Positions 1-11,129 of a DNA stretch of 64,000 bases are shown in pieces (within the stretch, counting starts at the first letter, position 1; each line of letters begins with the position of its first letter). Below the pieces are notes generated by a model, which worked only from the letters and a program-made list of their open reading frames with translations, had not been told where the DNA came from and did no database searches. The DNA is from Neurospora intermedia (taxonomy: Eukaryota > Ascomycota > Sordariomycetes > Sordariales > Sordariaceae). Both the position numbers and the translations under genes were made by a program. The stretch is taken from the NCBI GenBank assembly GCA_037102815.1, contig BTPP01000012.1, forward strand, positions 1 to 64,000, written 5' to 3'.

Positions 1-75
1 TCCCTAACCCTAACCCTAACCCTAACCCTAACCCTAACCCTAACCCTAACCCTAACCCTAACCCTAACCCTAACC

Positions 76-116
<41 letters not shown>

Positions 117-176
117 CCCTAACCCTAACCCTAACCCTAACCCTAACCCTAACCCTAACCCTAACCCTAACCCTCA
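1..176. repeat. Telomere repeat array (CCCTAA)n
   Basis: About 29 copies of the hexamer CCCTAA run from the first base inward, so this is the left chromosome end read from the C-rich strand (TTAGGG on the other). One variant, CCCTAAA, lies at about 92-98, and the array ends in a degenerate CCCTCA at about 171-176 before unique AT-rich sequence. No telomere-linked helicase gene follows within the next 7 kb. Confidence 0.98.
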
Positions 177-1394
177 CCTATATTCCCTACGAAATTATAA
201 GGATAGTAGGACACTTATATATACTAAACGTACTAAAATTATAGAAAGGTTCTAAAGTTTATTATATAAACCGTTTTAGAAAAGATTTAAATAACCTACT
301 CCTAGGATAGGCGAAAGAGAACCCCCCGGGGGAGATAATCGATAACGACGAAGAAGAATAGAAGGTAGAGAAAATTGTATTATTATAATTAATAAACGGA
401 GAATTGAAATATTAAATCGACTAGAGGGGATAGGACCCCGATCTAAAATAGTACTAAGCTAGGAATTTTAGAAATATTACTCTAAAATTAAAAGAGTTTT
501 ATAATAATCTATCCAATAAAGAAAAACCGGGACTACTAAAGAGGCTATTAAACTAATTAAGAATAATAGAGAATAATATAATAATAAAGGATTATAAAAA
601 TAATAACGTTCCGGCGGATAATACGAAAAAAGGAAAAAAGATATAACGAAGGGATTAATAAATAAAGCGAGAAAATATTCTATTATAAACTATAATATTA
701 GTTATATAGTATAATAATATAGAGTAATAGCTTATATTGTTAATAAGAGTACGCTAAGCCCGATAGTATCTATCTTCTACTTAGGAGGCGGTCTATTTAA
801 GTCCGATAGGAAGAAGTTTTTTTTAGGCTTTTAACAATAGTAGAGGGCAAGGTCGCGAAGTCTTAATATAGAGTTCTAACCTTTTTTTTTTTTTTTCTTC
901 TATTACCACATTAACAGTACAATAAATTAAACCAACCGCTATAATAGCTTTCTCATATAATTAGCAATTGCCTTTTATCCTAATATAATCCCTTTCTTTT
1001 ATTTCTTCGGCTCTGGGGCTAAACCTTCTTTCCGAAGGGGGGGTAATATTATAGTACAGTTGGATAACTTAGAGTATAGGCTATTAGAGGATAGGGGGCG
1101 TTAAGGTACTACGACCTATTGGATGAAAGGAGGCTCTAAGTTCTTATCGATAAACGGATTAGGAAGGCGGCGACGAGCGGCAGATCTGATTTATATATCC
1201 AGAACCGCGATACCTTCGTTTGCCAACTTCCTTTTCTTCTTTATACTTAATATTACTTTAATTTGTAGCTTCTAGTCTTGCAGTCCTATCTCTCGTAGAA
1301 TCACGCTTTCACAAGTTAGAGTAATTGAATAGTAAATTTTAATATAATATACTATTCTTTAAACTAGTTTTCTTATTTCTACCTTATTTAATTA

Positions 1395-1790
1395 GCGCCC
1401 TTTAGTAAGGAGTACGACCTTTTGGGTTTAGAACGGTTCAACGGTTTATATATAATATAGGATTAAATACTTTAAGAAACTAGTACTACCGATATATTAT
1501 TTTAATACTTTAAAACTATTTAGGAAGGCGAGGTTTATAAAGGTTTAAATATACTCCTTCGTTATTAATAAGCCGAGGCTATTAATATAGAAACTTAAGA
1601 GTTTAATATTAGAATAATTGAAGTAAGATTTCTTTAAGAATAAAATAATATTTTTTAAAATAAAGAGGGCGAAAATAATATTAAGGTACTTAATATAATT
1701 TTCTATTAAGTCCGAAGTAATTACAATATTATCGATATAGACACTATAATAGTCCCTATATTTTTAGAGTAATATATTTATAAAATATTA
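1395..1790 (-). pseudogene. Ty3/gypsy retrotransposon reverse transcriptase relic, RIP-inactivated
   Basis: On the minus strand one frame still reads as a gypsy-class reverse transcriptase. The catalytic box appears as YIDNI at about 1,728-1,742, where the second Asp codon has become Asn by a G-to-A change. It is followed by the acidic stretch, a KNI...KKSY segment and then an LxLxxxxxxSLGL segment, in the order expected for fungal gypsy elements. In-frame TAA codons interrupt it downstream, consistent with CAA-to-TAA RIP. The integrase should lie at lower coordinates and gag/protease at higher ones, but I could not read these confidently. The element cannot encode a functional protein. Confidence 0.75.
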
Positions 1791-3846
1791 AATATAGGCT
1801 AATATATTCTTAAATCCTATTTGGGCGATAGTAGGTTATTCGAGGCTTTAATAGGTAATTAAAGTAAACTAATTCTTATATTTCTATTAAATATTAAATT
1901 AATAGAAGAATAAAATTATATTAATAATTATAATAATAATCTTTCTACGTATAAAGGTAATAATTTCTCCCTATAGAGGTAAAGGGTAATTATTTAAAAT
2001 TATTAAACTATTAAATATTTTTAAATCGATAACGGGTTGTCCCTTAGGGCCGTTCTTAATTTCCTACTATATAATAAAGATTAAATAAGTAAAAGGAGTA
2101 ATATATTTAATTTAATTTATTTTACTTTACTTATAGAGGGCGTTAAAGATTTTATTAATAATAATTTAATCTTTTTTATTAATAGGGTATATTCGTATAG
2201 CTACTTTATAATTCTATTAATTATCTATTAAGGGGACCTTTATTATATTTTCTTCGAATATATTTATTAATTCTCCTTCCTTCTAGAATTTAGGAAATCT
2301 CTTTACTAATTCTATTAGAACCTTCGCTATTCTTTTACTTCTTATAAAAATATATACTCCTTTACTAATTATAATTTTAAGTACCTTTTCATTTATTTAT
2401 ATACTTAAAGTTAATTATTTATCTAATATATAGAGTAAGTCGGAAGTTTAAGTAGCTTTGGGCGGGGTATTATTGTATTATATTATTTAACCGGCTTTTA
2501 TTGTAGCGTTAATTATCGAAACGTTATTATTCGTAGGAAGGATATTATAGAAATTAAATTCGAAGTTAATATTAGTTAGGACGGAATAGGTTTAATAAGT
2601 AGCTTTTATTGTTTGAGAAATAGTTATTAATAGGTCGTTCTCTAAAATACTTAAAATTTAGGCAATTATAACCGATTTATAGATATTTAATTATAATATA
2701 GTAAAATAGTTATTAGTAATATACTTAGTAATAGAATTAATTTTCCATTTGCGAGGGATTATTATTATTTAATTTATAATATTTTTTATTAAAGTAATTT
2801 TAAGCGAGTAGGTATTAATAATTATATTTACTATAGTATAATAGGAAGAGTTAAATAGGAAGCTCCAACCTTTAGAGAGTCTAATATAATAGATTGGGGT
2901 TATTCGTTCTTCTTCTAACTATAGAATAATTTTCTTTTCTATTACTACCTTCTTAGAATATTAGTTTAATAGTTTTAGTACTTTGAATACTATACTAAAA
3001 TTATTTTATAGAAGACGGACTTCGGTTTTCTAATAATTAATATATACGTATTTCGGGTATAGGAAGGAATTAGCTAATAAGAGGTTAGGTTCTAATTTAT
3101 TAATTACCTAACCCGCTACTATAGTTTTTAATAATATTAAATTTCTATTAGGGTCGATTCTAAAGAAATAGAAGGTAAATATTACTTATTCGGTAAACCT
3201 GGTCGGTTTAATGTTAATTCCTTTTATCTTTATTAAATATTCTGTAGATATTAAATATTCTAGAATTTTTAAAAAGGGCCGGCCGATAATAATTTTTACT
3301 ATATTTAGATTTATATAAATTTTAATTTCTTCGGAAGTAGGAGATACTTTAGTAATAATACGGAGGTAAATAAATTTTAATAGTAATCCTCGTTTAGAGA
3401 ATTCGTTTATTTGTAAGACAATAGTCTAAATTTTAAATAGTATAATAAAAGTACTGTAAATATAATAGGTAGATCTAGTTTAATTCTAATAATTACTTCT
3501 TAATTTATTTTTATAATAATTAAAGTAGTCGAATAAACTATTTCAGCTAGGGAAAATTTCCTTATAATCTTTATATTTATAGAAAAAGGTATTATCGGCG
3601 ATATTTGGAATAGAATTTATATAGGGGTCTTAAATATAATAACCTACGATATAATTTACTTTAATTTTTATTAAGTTAAATATTATTAAATATTTAGAAT
3701 AAATTAATTAGTTACTATATATATAATAAACCGAATTATTCGAATTATATTTATTTAAAAATTCTCTAACGAAATTAATTACCTCCTACGCTTTAACCTC
3801 CTTTTAAATATAATATATATAGTCCCTATTCGAATTATAGGCCGGA

Positions 3847-3990
3847 TTGTAATTATAATCGCAATTATAATCGGAAGTACGGTTGTAATTATAATTGCAA
3901 TTACAATCGGAAGTACAATTGCAAATATAGTTGTAGTTTTAGTCGGGAGTATAATTACAAAATTCGTTTTAGTTATTAGTACGGGTAAAG
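3847..3990. repeat. 36-base minisatellite inside the RIP block
   Basis: Imperfect tandem copies with a 36-base period begin at about 3,847, 3,883, 3,919 and 3,955. Each has the pattern TTGTAATTATAATTGCAA followed by TTAYAATCGGAAGTAC or a close variant. Weaker copies may continue to about 4,100. A period of 36 equals 12 codons. On the minus strand, the strand of the gypsy relic, it could once have encoded a 12-residue peptide repeat in a gag-like region. That is inference. Confidence 0.6.
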
Positions 3991-6699
3991 TTAGTATTGC
4001 AGTTACAATTAAAGTCGCAGTTATTATAGTACCGATTAGTATTAGGGTCGCGACTACGGTTTCGATTACGATTATAATTAAAATTGCGACTATAGGTATA
4101 ATTCTAATTATTAGACAAGGATATAGAATATTTATTCCTAGCTATAGTAAAAAGGATAATTCGAATCTTTTTAATCTCTTCGAAATATATTTCAATATTT
4201 CTATACGTAGGAGGGGGCCGGATAATAGTCTATATATCCCTATTAAAATTATTTTAAATTTATACTATAATACTATACTAATTAGTACCCTCTTTAATTA
4301 GGATATTTATAGTTCGGGCTAAATATAATTATTTTAGAATATAGGTAGTAACGGTATTCTCGTCTTTATATACGTTATATAAAGAGATTCTTCCAGAATT
4401 GAATTTACGGGTAGCTATAATTATATTAGGGGTAAATTTTTTTACTAAGGCTAAAATTAACTCCTTTAGCGTAGTTAGGGTACGATATTTATTTAGTATT
4501 ATTTAATTATACTACTATATATAGGTAGTACTTTGGAGGAAGAGGGGCTATATATAAATAAATTACTTATAAATAAATTTAATAGAATTATTTTTAAAGA
4601 GAGTAATTAAACGGTCCTTAAATATAATAGTATTTATATAAACGAGGTCGCTACCCAACGTAATTATACCTATATCCTTAGGGTTATTAACAAAGGGATT
4701 AAAAGTACCAATATTATTTCGTTTAAATTTAGTTTTATTCTTATTAATATTAATTAATTTAAAAAAGGTAGGCTTATAGTTAGTAAAGCGACTAGTATTA
4801 CTAATAGAACGTAGGCTATTATTATTATTATTAGGGTTATTATCGTTAGGGTCGCTAGGTATAATTATAATAGGCTAATTATTAGGGGAAATAGGGGGAA
4901 TACCTCCTTTAATCTTATTAGTATTTAGTTTAAATAAAGGGATAGTATTTCTAATTTTATTATTAATATTAATAGGGGCGGTATAAGTAAGATAAATAAG
5001 GGTAATTAGGATATTTTTAGTACGTTCGGTATATTTAACGGCCGTTTTATTAAATTTATTATAAAATAAATTGGGGTATATAGTAGAATAAATATACTTA
5101 GTATATAGATTTTTAATCTATTAGAGATATTTTTTATATATATCGGCCTACTTCTTTAATAGCCTACGGAACTTTAGGTTATAATCTTTTACTCCGTTAA
5201 TAAATTCTATAAAATTATTTTTATTAAGTTCGGCGTTATTACGAAATATATTAGTAAAATGAAGATTATAATGAATTTTACTAATAGGGGTATTACTAAT
5301 CGGGGTAGTACGTATACAAAGATAAAGTAATAAACTTCTATTACGGGTAGTATAAAATTATATAAATATTTAGCTAGCGAAGGCGGAGATAATTTCTCGA
5401 ATATAAGGGTTTTAATACAAATTATATAGGATATTAATATAAAAGCCTTTATTAGTATTTTAGATAATTGGCTTTTAATATTTAAACGAGGGACCTTTAC
5501 TATTATTAGATAAAAGGTCGATTAAATTTAGATATATTAAAGCCGATTTATTATAGTAGATTACTATAATATTAGATTAGTTTAAGAAGTTATTAGGGAA
5601 GTACCTAGGTATTTAATCTTTCTCTTTACCCTTAAGTAATTTTAATCGTAAGGCGAGGGTAATTAATAATTTTTAATAATTAGTAGATATATTAACTTCG
5701 AAGCTATTAATTTATATTATAAAATTATTAATACGAATTTCCTTTACATTGGTTGCGGCCGAATTCTTTTGAAATTATTTATAAATCTCGTTCTTTATTT
5801 AGTATAGGTTTATATTTAAATATTTAATTATAATATTAATATAGTTTAAATATTTCTAGACCTTTTTATTATTAATTCTTTTAGGAAGGTCCGGGTCGTT
5901 AGAATCCGAATTTGAATTATTATTACATCTAATAATAGTAGTATTACAATTAGTACGAAGGGAGGGGCGCTTCTAAAGTAATATTTTAAGGGGTACAAAA
6001 TTTTCGGGCGGATTAATAATAAAGGACCGACGGAATTTTAAAGGAGAGAGAATATTTATTACATTAGAAATAATAGTACCGACGATACCGGACTTAAATT
6101 ATACCTAACTATCGTTATATTAAATAGAAGCGCGAACTTAGGTAATATTACAAATCGAATTAGTATTCCAAGGGGGATTATTAAATTAGTATTAAAGTAG
6201 TATAAATTAGCTACTTAGGCGCTTAATATTATAAATTAAAGGTACCGATAATTTGCGAAACAAACGACGAATAGTTATTTAGTTAGGAGGGTTTTCGCTA
6301 ACTATAATAAATATTACTAATTAAACTATTAGTATAAATTCGTTTCGCTTATAATTAGGGAAGGGGTATTTAAATAAAAAGATTAGGGTAATAGTAAAGG
6401 AAAATAAATAAAGAGAATAGGTTTATTACTAATAGTATTCTATATAAATAACTAATAATTCTAAATAGGGAGAGAGGAAGCGATAGCTATTTAAAAAATA
6501 AGTAAATTGTAAGGTAATTTATTATATTAAAATTTAATAAAAAAGTTCGGATTAGAATAGTACGGAGGTTTTAGTATATTCGTTCGATATAAGCCAATAC
6601 GAGTACGATAATATAAAGTAAAGAAGTATAATTTTTATAATACTATTTAAGTAATATATAATTAATAGATTAGAGAAGGGTAATTATAAGATTAATATC

Positions 6700-6876
6700 C
6701 TATATAAATAGGAGATCGTTCAATCGGATTGTAAAGTTCGCGATTTGTACAATCGGCGAATTTAGTAGAATAAAGGTAATCGTAGGACCGACGTACTATA
6801 TACGATAGAAGATCGTTCGATTAGACTAGTAAGTTCGCGAAATAGACTATTAGCGAATTTATTAGAATGAGGGTAC
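6700..6876. repeat. Diverged tandem duplication at the inner edge of the RIP block
   Basis: Two copies of about 80 bases (6,700-6,779 and 6,796-6,876, offset about 97) share the landmarks CTATATA..ATAG, AGATCGTTC, AAGTTCGCGA, GCGAATTTA and TTAGTAGAAT/TTATTAGAAT in the same order and spacing. Many of the differences between them are C/T or G/A, as expected when both copies of a duplication undergo RIP. Confidence 0.6.
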
Positions 6877-6960
6877 GAGGAATATATTATTTGCGATAAT
6901 TACTATAACTTTTTAATTATAGCTACTATTTAATAGGGTAATACTACGATGCTTATTGTA

Positions 6961-7481
6961 ATTTGTAATATTAAAGAAGAAGATAATAGAGGAAGAAAAG
7001 CGTAGCCGAAGGCCGCCCTATACGGGAATCCCTTTATAGGAATTCCCTTATCTTATCGCTAGTCCGCAGCCAACCTACAAGTCTAGCGACCGGGCAAGCC
7101 AGGCACGTACCTTGGCACGTGCTAGGGCACTAGTACCAGTACCTCCATCGGGGGTGGGCATAGCTGTAAGCCATACCCAGTCTACTCTAGTCAATTAATC
7201 TAATTATACATGCGATACTCCCGTATCAATATATAAACTAAATAGAAATATAATTAAGGGACAGCTAGACTTTAGTACCGGGGCGCTAAGAGTACTAAGT
7301 TATATTATATAGTACTATAACATAGGTACAAGACGGCGCTAGGGACTGGACTGCAAAGTATACTTTCAATAGCAACTATTTCTACTAAGTACGCTCCTCG
7401 ACAACAAGCACTACCTAAATTAGAAGGATTTCCAAGTAACTACCTAGGTACTTTTATCGTTCGACAACACCCGAGTCTAGT
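6961..7481. other. Gene-free transition from RIP DNA to euchromatin
   Basis: Base composition becomes normal here. I see no open frame or element. It should contain the 3' untranslated region and terminator of the minus-strand gene that ends at 7,482. A short imperfect inverted repeat around GGCACGTACCTTGGCACGTGC (about 7,100-7,120) is the only local structure. Confidence 0.5.
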
Positions 7482-9587
7482 TTACTCCAAACGTATAGTT
7501 CCAAACAGCCGGTTACCTGTGTCTGTCCCTCCCCTCCCGGTAAACTTATTCTCCGACATCCTTAAGGCTAGCAAATGGAACTTGCTATCTTTCCTCAAGA
7601 GCCGTCCCAATTCATGCCCTGTACCTATAGCCTCCACCTGCACGACCCCGGCGACCACCACAAGGTGGACATCCCTCCCCTCATTCATAGCACGTATGCG
7701 CTCACGAAACTCCAACACCGTCTTCCCGTTGTTCACTACCGAGTCCACCAAGATAATCGTGTGTTGATTGGATAAGTGGTAAGGCTTGACATCCTCCGGT
7801 GTTTTAGCGTGCAAGAACATAGCGAGCGGAAAGGCTTCGTTGACGCCGAAAGCCATGGGCTCTCCGCCCCTCATCAAGGCAACGATGGTTGTGTCTTGTT
7901 CGCGGAGGAGGCGATGGCCGGTGGTAGCGTGTCCTTGGACGTGAGGGATTGAGTACTCTTCCAGGCCTATAAGGGACGTAATCAACTCCGTGGCTAGGTA
8001 CCAGCCAATGCGACGATGCGCTTCTCTCAGCGCTGGACCAGAGATGTTAGCGTCGCGGGTTGGGGTCATCAAGACCCTGGCGGACGGGCGGTTGCTAGTA
8101 TGCAAAAGGTTGGAGGGCGGGCCGTCGAAAAGGGATAGATTGAAGGGGTCGGTTGGATCAGAGAGGTCGACCACAGGAAGCCGGACGGTGTCGAGACGGG
8201 GAGTGACGGTGTACGGGAGGAGGGTTTGACGGAGATTGTGACTGTGTGGTGCGTCGTTAGTGTTGACATGTTCAATGGCCATGGAGAGAGCGTCCTCCAT
8301 CGACTTGCTTCTAGTCAGTTCCTCGCCTACGACCACAACGCCTTCGTCAGCAGCCCGGAGCATTGGCAGGTCCAGTGGGCCGTCTCCAAAAGCCACCACA
8401 CGAAGGTTATGGGGAGGGCCTCGGAAACGGTTGACAACGCCCTCTTTGGACTTGGCAGTGATGATCAACTTTTCGCGAATGTCCCCGCCGCCAATGATCT
8501 TGACGTGCCTTCCCAAGTCCTCTTTCTCCATCACAAGCTCCCATACCCGGCGTAGCCCGCAAGTCACCACCACAGCCATGACGTGCTCGTGCTTTCGGGC
8601 ACGGCGCAGTATAGACAGAAACTCGGGATACAGAGTGATCTCCTTCGCGACATCATGGCAGACCCTCTCGAAATCTCTGTGGGTGTCACTGTACAACATG
8701 GCTACCTGGCGGAAAGCCTCATAGCTGTAGCCGTGCTCACGGAATATTTTTTCGGCCGGGGTCAGCTCGTCCTTGCCAACGGGTCTACTGGGTTGACGCT
8801 CCCAAAAGTCTCTGCCGGTATCCTTGGCGGTCAGCGTCTTGTCTGCGTCAAATACCAGGGCCGTGGTCACCCTGGTATTGCGGCAAGCCGTGACGTTGGC
8901 TAGCATCTCATCCACTGCGGCCAGTACTCGTATGTGGTTGCAGTGTTCCGATTCCGTGCGGAACTCGTGGAGCTTGTGTGATATCTCGGATGCCAAATGT
9001 TCCGCCGGCGTGTCATATTTGAGACCTTCAAAGTGAATTCCCGAAATCTTTGCCAAGGTATCCAGCTGCCGCATTTCCTCCTCTTGCCACTTGTGCAGGT
9101 GTCCAGGTGTCACTGCCTCGCGCTGCCTGACCTGGTCGCGTTGTCGACGACGGCAAAGCGTTTCCGCGGCCACTTGAAGGTAGATGATATGTGTGAACGT
9201 ATCTTGGTCGGCTTTTGTCCAGACCACCGTTCCCTGCTCGCTGCCCCTGGGCCAAAACATGTAATGCCCGGCAACAACACCGGCCAGGCCCGACCTTTGG
9301 CACTCGTCACGGATCTGGGCGATGGCGAGCTCGCGGTACCGAGTTTTCTCTTCTTCGGTCAAGGCAATGAAGTCGCCCAGTCCACGGTTTGGGCCCATCA
9401 GAGAGGCAATGACTGAAGAGCCTTCGTAGACGGAAAACATGTTGCTTGGGACTGCCCGTGAAAGGTGTTCGAGGGCGGTCGACTTGCCGGAGCCCGGAAG
9501 GCCATAGATGCCGACAATGATAGGTTTGGCGGGAGTTGGAGGCGCAGCGACTGTTGTCGGGGACTGATCAGCTTCGGAACACATCAT
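7482..9587 (-). CDS. Three-domain uracil phosphoribosyltransferase-like protein (P-loop kinase + HAD + UPRTase)
   Basis: An uninterrupted frame of 701 codons from the Met at 9,585-9,587; the frame extends 55 codons further upstream without conserved features, so the inner Met is preferred. Three modules follow in order. The first is a P-loop kinase-like domain (Walker A GLPGSGKST at 29-37). The second is a HAD-family phosphatase-like domain (DAD at 247-249, in the motif VFDADKTL). The third is a C-terminal uracil phosphoribosyltransferase-type domain with the PRPP-binding loop VDSVVNNGKT (about 614-623) and the family ending GGTDTGNRLFGT. This fusion is known in filamentous fungi. UPRTase converts uracil and PRPP to UMP, but this subgroup's substrate is not settled and the kinase/HAD partners suggest a wider nucleotide role. 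It is the most telomere-proximal gene. Confidence 0.85.
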   Translation of the reverse strand: MMCSEADQSPTTVAAPPTPAKPIIVGIYGLPGSGKSTALEHLSRAVPSNMFSVYEGSSVIASLMGPNRGLGDFIALTEEEKTRYRELAIAQIRDECQRSGLAGVVAGHYMFWPRGSEQGTVVWTKADQDTFTHIIYLQVAAETLCRRRQRDQVRQREAVTPGHLHKWQEEEMRQLDTLAKISGIHFEGLKYDTPAEHLASEISHKLHEFRTESEHCNHIRVLAAVDEMLANVTACRNTRVTTALVFDADKTLTAKDTGRDFWERQPSRPVGKDELTPAEKIFREHGYSYEAFRQVAMLYSDTHRDFERVCHDVAKEITLYPEFLSILRRARKHEHVMAVVVTCGLRRVWELVMEKEDLGRHVKIIGGGDIREKLIITAKSKEGVVNRFRGPPHNLRVVAFGDGPLDLPMLRAADEGVVVVGEELTRSKSMEDALSMAIEHVNTNDAPHSHNLRQTLLPYTVTPRLDTVRLPVVDLSDPTDPFNLSLFDGPPSNLLHTSNRPSARVLMTPTRDANISGPALREAHRRIGWYLATELITSLIGLEEYSIPHVQGHATTGHRLLREQDTTIVALMRGGEPMAFGVNEAFPLAMFLHAKTPEDVKPYHLSNQHTIILVDSVVNNGKTVLEFRERIRAMNEGRDVHLVVVAGVVQVEAIGTGHELGRLLRKDSKFHLLALRMSENKFTGRGGTDTGNRLFGTIRLE

Positions 9588-10534
9588 GACAAAAGCTGCG
9601 TGTCTAGAGACGGGTGGAGAAGTAGTAAATGTCAAGGTTGAAAGGCTTTCTTGGGGATGGTGGAAGTGGTTGAGAAAACGATAGCAAGGCACACGGGGTG
9701 GTGGTGTTAAATACCTGTGCTTGTCCAGATATCTCCATGGTCGCATCGTCACGACTATCGGAATAATTCCCGTTGTTTCTTTTCCTCAGGCGCCCCTGAC
9801 TGTTTGCTGCTTCACTGGCACTGACAGAGTTACTGTGCGCAAGGAACATCCGGGTTTTTCCTTGAACGGTGCTCTTCAAGAGACTCCAGCAGCTGTGCCG
9901 TATGGTGTATGCGCGGAGGCCTACTGTTTGGAAATCATGGTGCTTTATAGCTGTTTTATTCGCCTTGACATGTGTGCTGTGCATGTAGGCGGCGTGGATG
10001 ATGATTGCTGAGGTACCTTAGGTCGTGGTCCGGCGTGGTTGTCCGTCGGTGTGCCATGCCTGGGCTGATTTCGTTGAACTTTCCGATCACAATGTACAGG
10101 GCGGCTGCCCGGTGGCGGAATGCAAGTGCCCGTCCCCAACCCCGCTAGCAAAACGGGCGGCACCATCAAGGTTCAGTTTCTGTCCCGCGGCATTCGTCAC
10201 TCAATCGCGTGTTTGGTCTGTTGACTCTCAGCTCCTTACCATATAGCCACTTTCTCTCTTCAACCTTGCTGGATCACCAAATCGACAACAGCATCGCCCG
10301 TCCACTGTCGGTCACAACCTCACCACGTAAGTTGGTCACAACCTCACCACGTAAGCACCATCTCCTTCCAACGTTTTCCTCCGCCCTTACACGACGATAA
10401 CAGTGCAATAGAACATACCTAATCAACCCTGTCGTGTGCTCGTGTATGCTCAAGAACTGGCTCGACAAACCGTGCCCGACCATCCGCGCGACACCGACAA
10501 ACACTTCGGCCATCCGCCGCAGACCCGAAAAACA
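9588..10534. promoter_or_regulatory. Divergent intergenic region with a 23-base tandem duplication
   Basis: About 950 bases separate two divergent genes, so both promoters should lie here. The sequence GGTCACAACCTCACCACGTA occurs twice in tandem at about 10,309-10,354 with a 23-base offset. I see no other gene. Short frames in this stretch lack support. Confidence 0.45.
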
Positions 10535-11020
10535 ATGCGCCAGCCCACTCGTACAGCCCTAGACCGCCTCCTCCACCGCCTCCTCAATAGATGGCACGCC
10601 GTCCTCTCTCTGCCCTGTCAATCCCCACCGACTTGGTACCGCGCCCGACTCATCGAAGAGCTCCGCGAGCTGCGCTCTGCTACTACCACTGTCAGCCGAC
10701 TTAGCGAGACTGCCGACGTCTTTTTCTCCATAAGCCGTGCTCGACACGACGGCTTCCCCGTGCGCAGACTTCCTCCTCTTTCCTTGGCGCGTCATACTGC
10801 ACCCATGATCTACATGGTCGCTAAATACACATTGAGGTGGGGGTTCTATAGGACAGCCGCGAGGTTGTGTGGAGCGAAGGAATGGAAGGGGGTGAGGGAA
10901 GTAATCAACCCGGCAAAGGATCACAAGTTGGGGGAGGTGTCGGCACGTCACAGCATTGATCCAGACAAGTTCCGTAACACTGGGAGGATGCTGCGGAGGG
11001 TGTGGCCATTGCTGCCCTAG
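10535..11020 (+). CDS. Conserved fungal hypothetical protein (161 aa)
   Basis: Start chosen at the Met at 10,535; the frame is open another 33 codons upstream but that part looks like untranslated leader. The protein is basic and begins with a Leu/Arg-rich helix. Its core WYRARLIEELRELRSA followed by LSETADVFFSISRARHDG is a pattern I recognise from small, often multi-copy, uncharacterised proteins of filamentous ascomycetes. There is one hydrophobic patch (residues about 92-105), which is weak as a membrane segment. No catalytic motif is visible and I assign no function. It converges with the PhoD gene; their ends are about 110 bases apart. Confidence 0.7.
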   Translation: MRQPTRTALDRLLHRLLNRWHAVLSLPCQSPPTWYRARLIEELRELRSATTTVSRLSETADVFFSISRARHDGFPVRRLPPLSLARHTAPMIYMVAKYTLRWGFYRTAARLCGAKEWKGVREVINPAKDHKLGEVSARHSIDPDKFRNTGRMLRRVWPLLP

Positions 11021-11129
11021 GCTTCTAGACTTCTAGTGTTTGCGACAAAGCAGCTCGCTGTTAAGACGAGCGACAATTAACCTTCGACGAAAAGCTGGCG
11101 ACGAAAAGCTGACGCTGTGCCGTCGTAGA

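Larger units (their letters stand above)
177..6960. repeat. AT-rich, RIP-mutated subtelomeric repeat block
   Basis: Nearly 7 kb of very AT-rich DNA without a usable reading frame. CpA and its complement TpG are scarce while TpA is abundant and CpG survives. That is the signature of repeat-induced point mutation in Neurospora-type fungi. Retroelement remains are recognisable on the minus strand (see the reverse transcriptase relic). Roughly 880-1,330 is less extreme in composition, with more CpA, so the block may be a mosaic of elements of different age. The switch to ordinary GC content is abrupt, at about 6,960-7,080. The block is probably heterochromatic (inference). Confidence 0.9.

Noticed and set aside
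3847-4100. CRISPR-like regular repeat
   Set aside because: Direct minisatellite without spacers, in a eukaryotic retroelement remnant.
177-7000. Telomere-linked helicase gene expected near some fungal chromosome ends
   Set aside because: No helicase motif could be read on either strand. The recognisable relic is gypsy-type.
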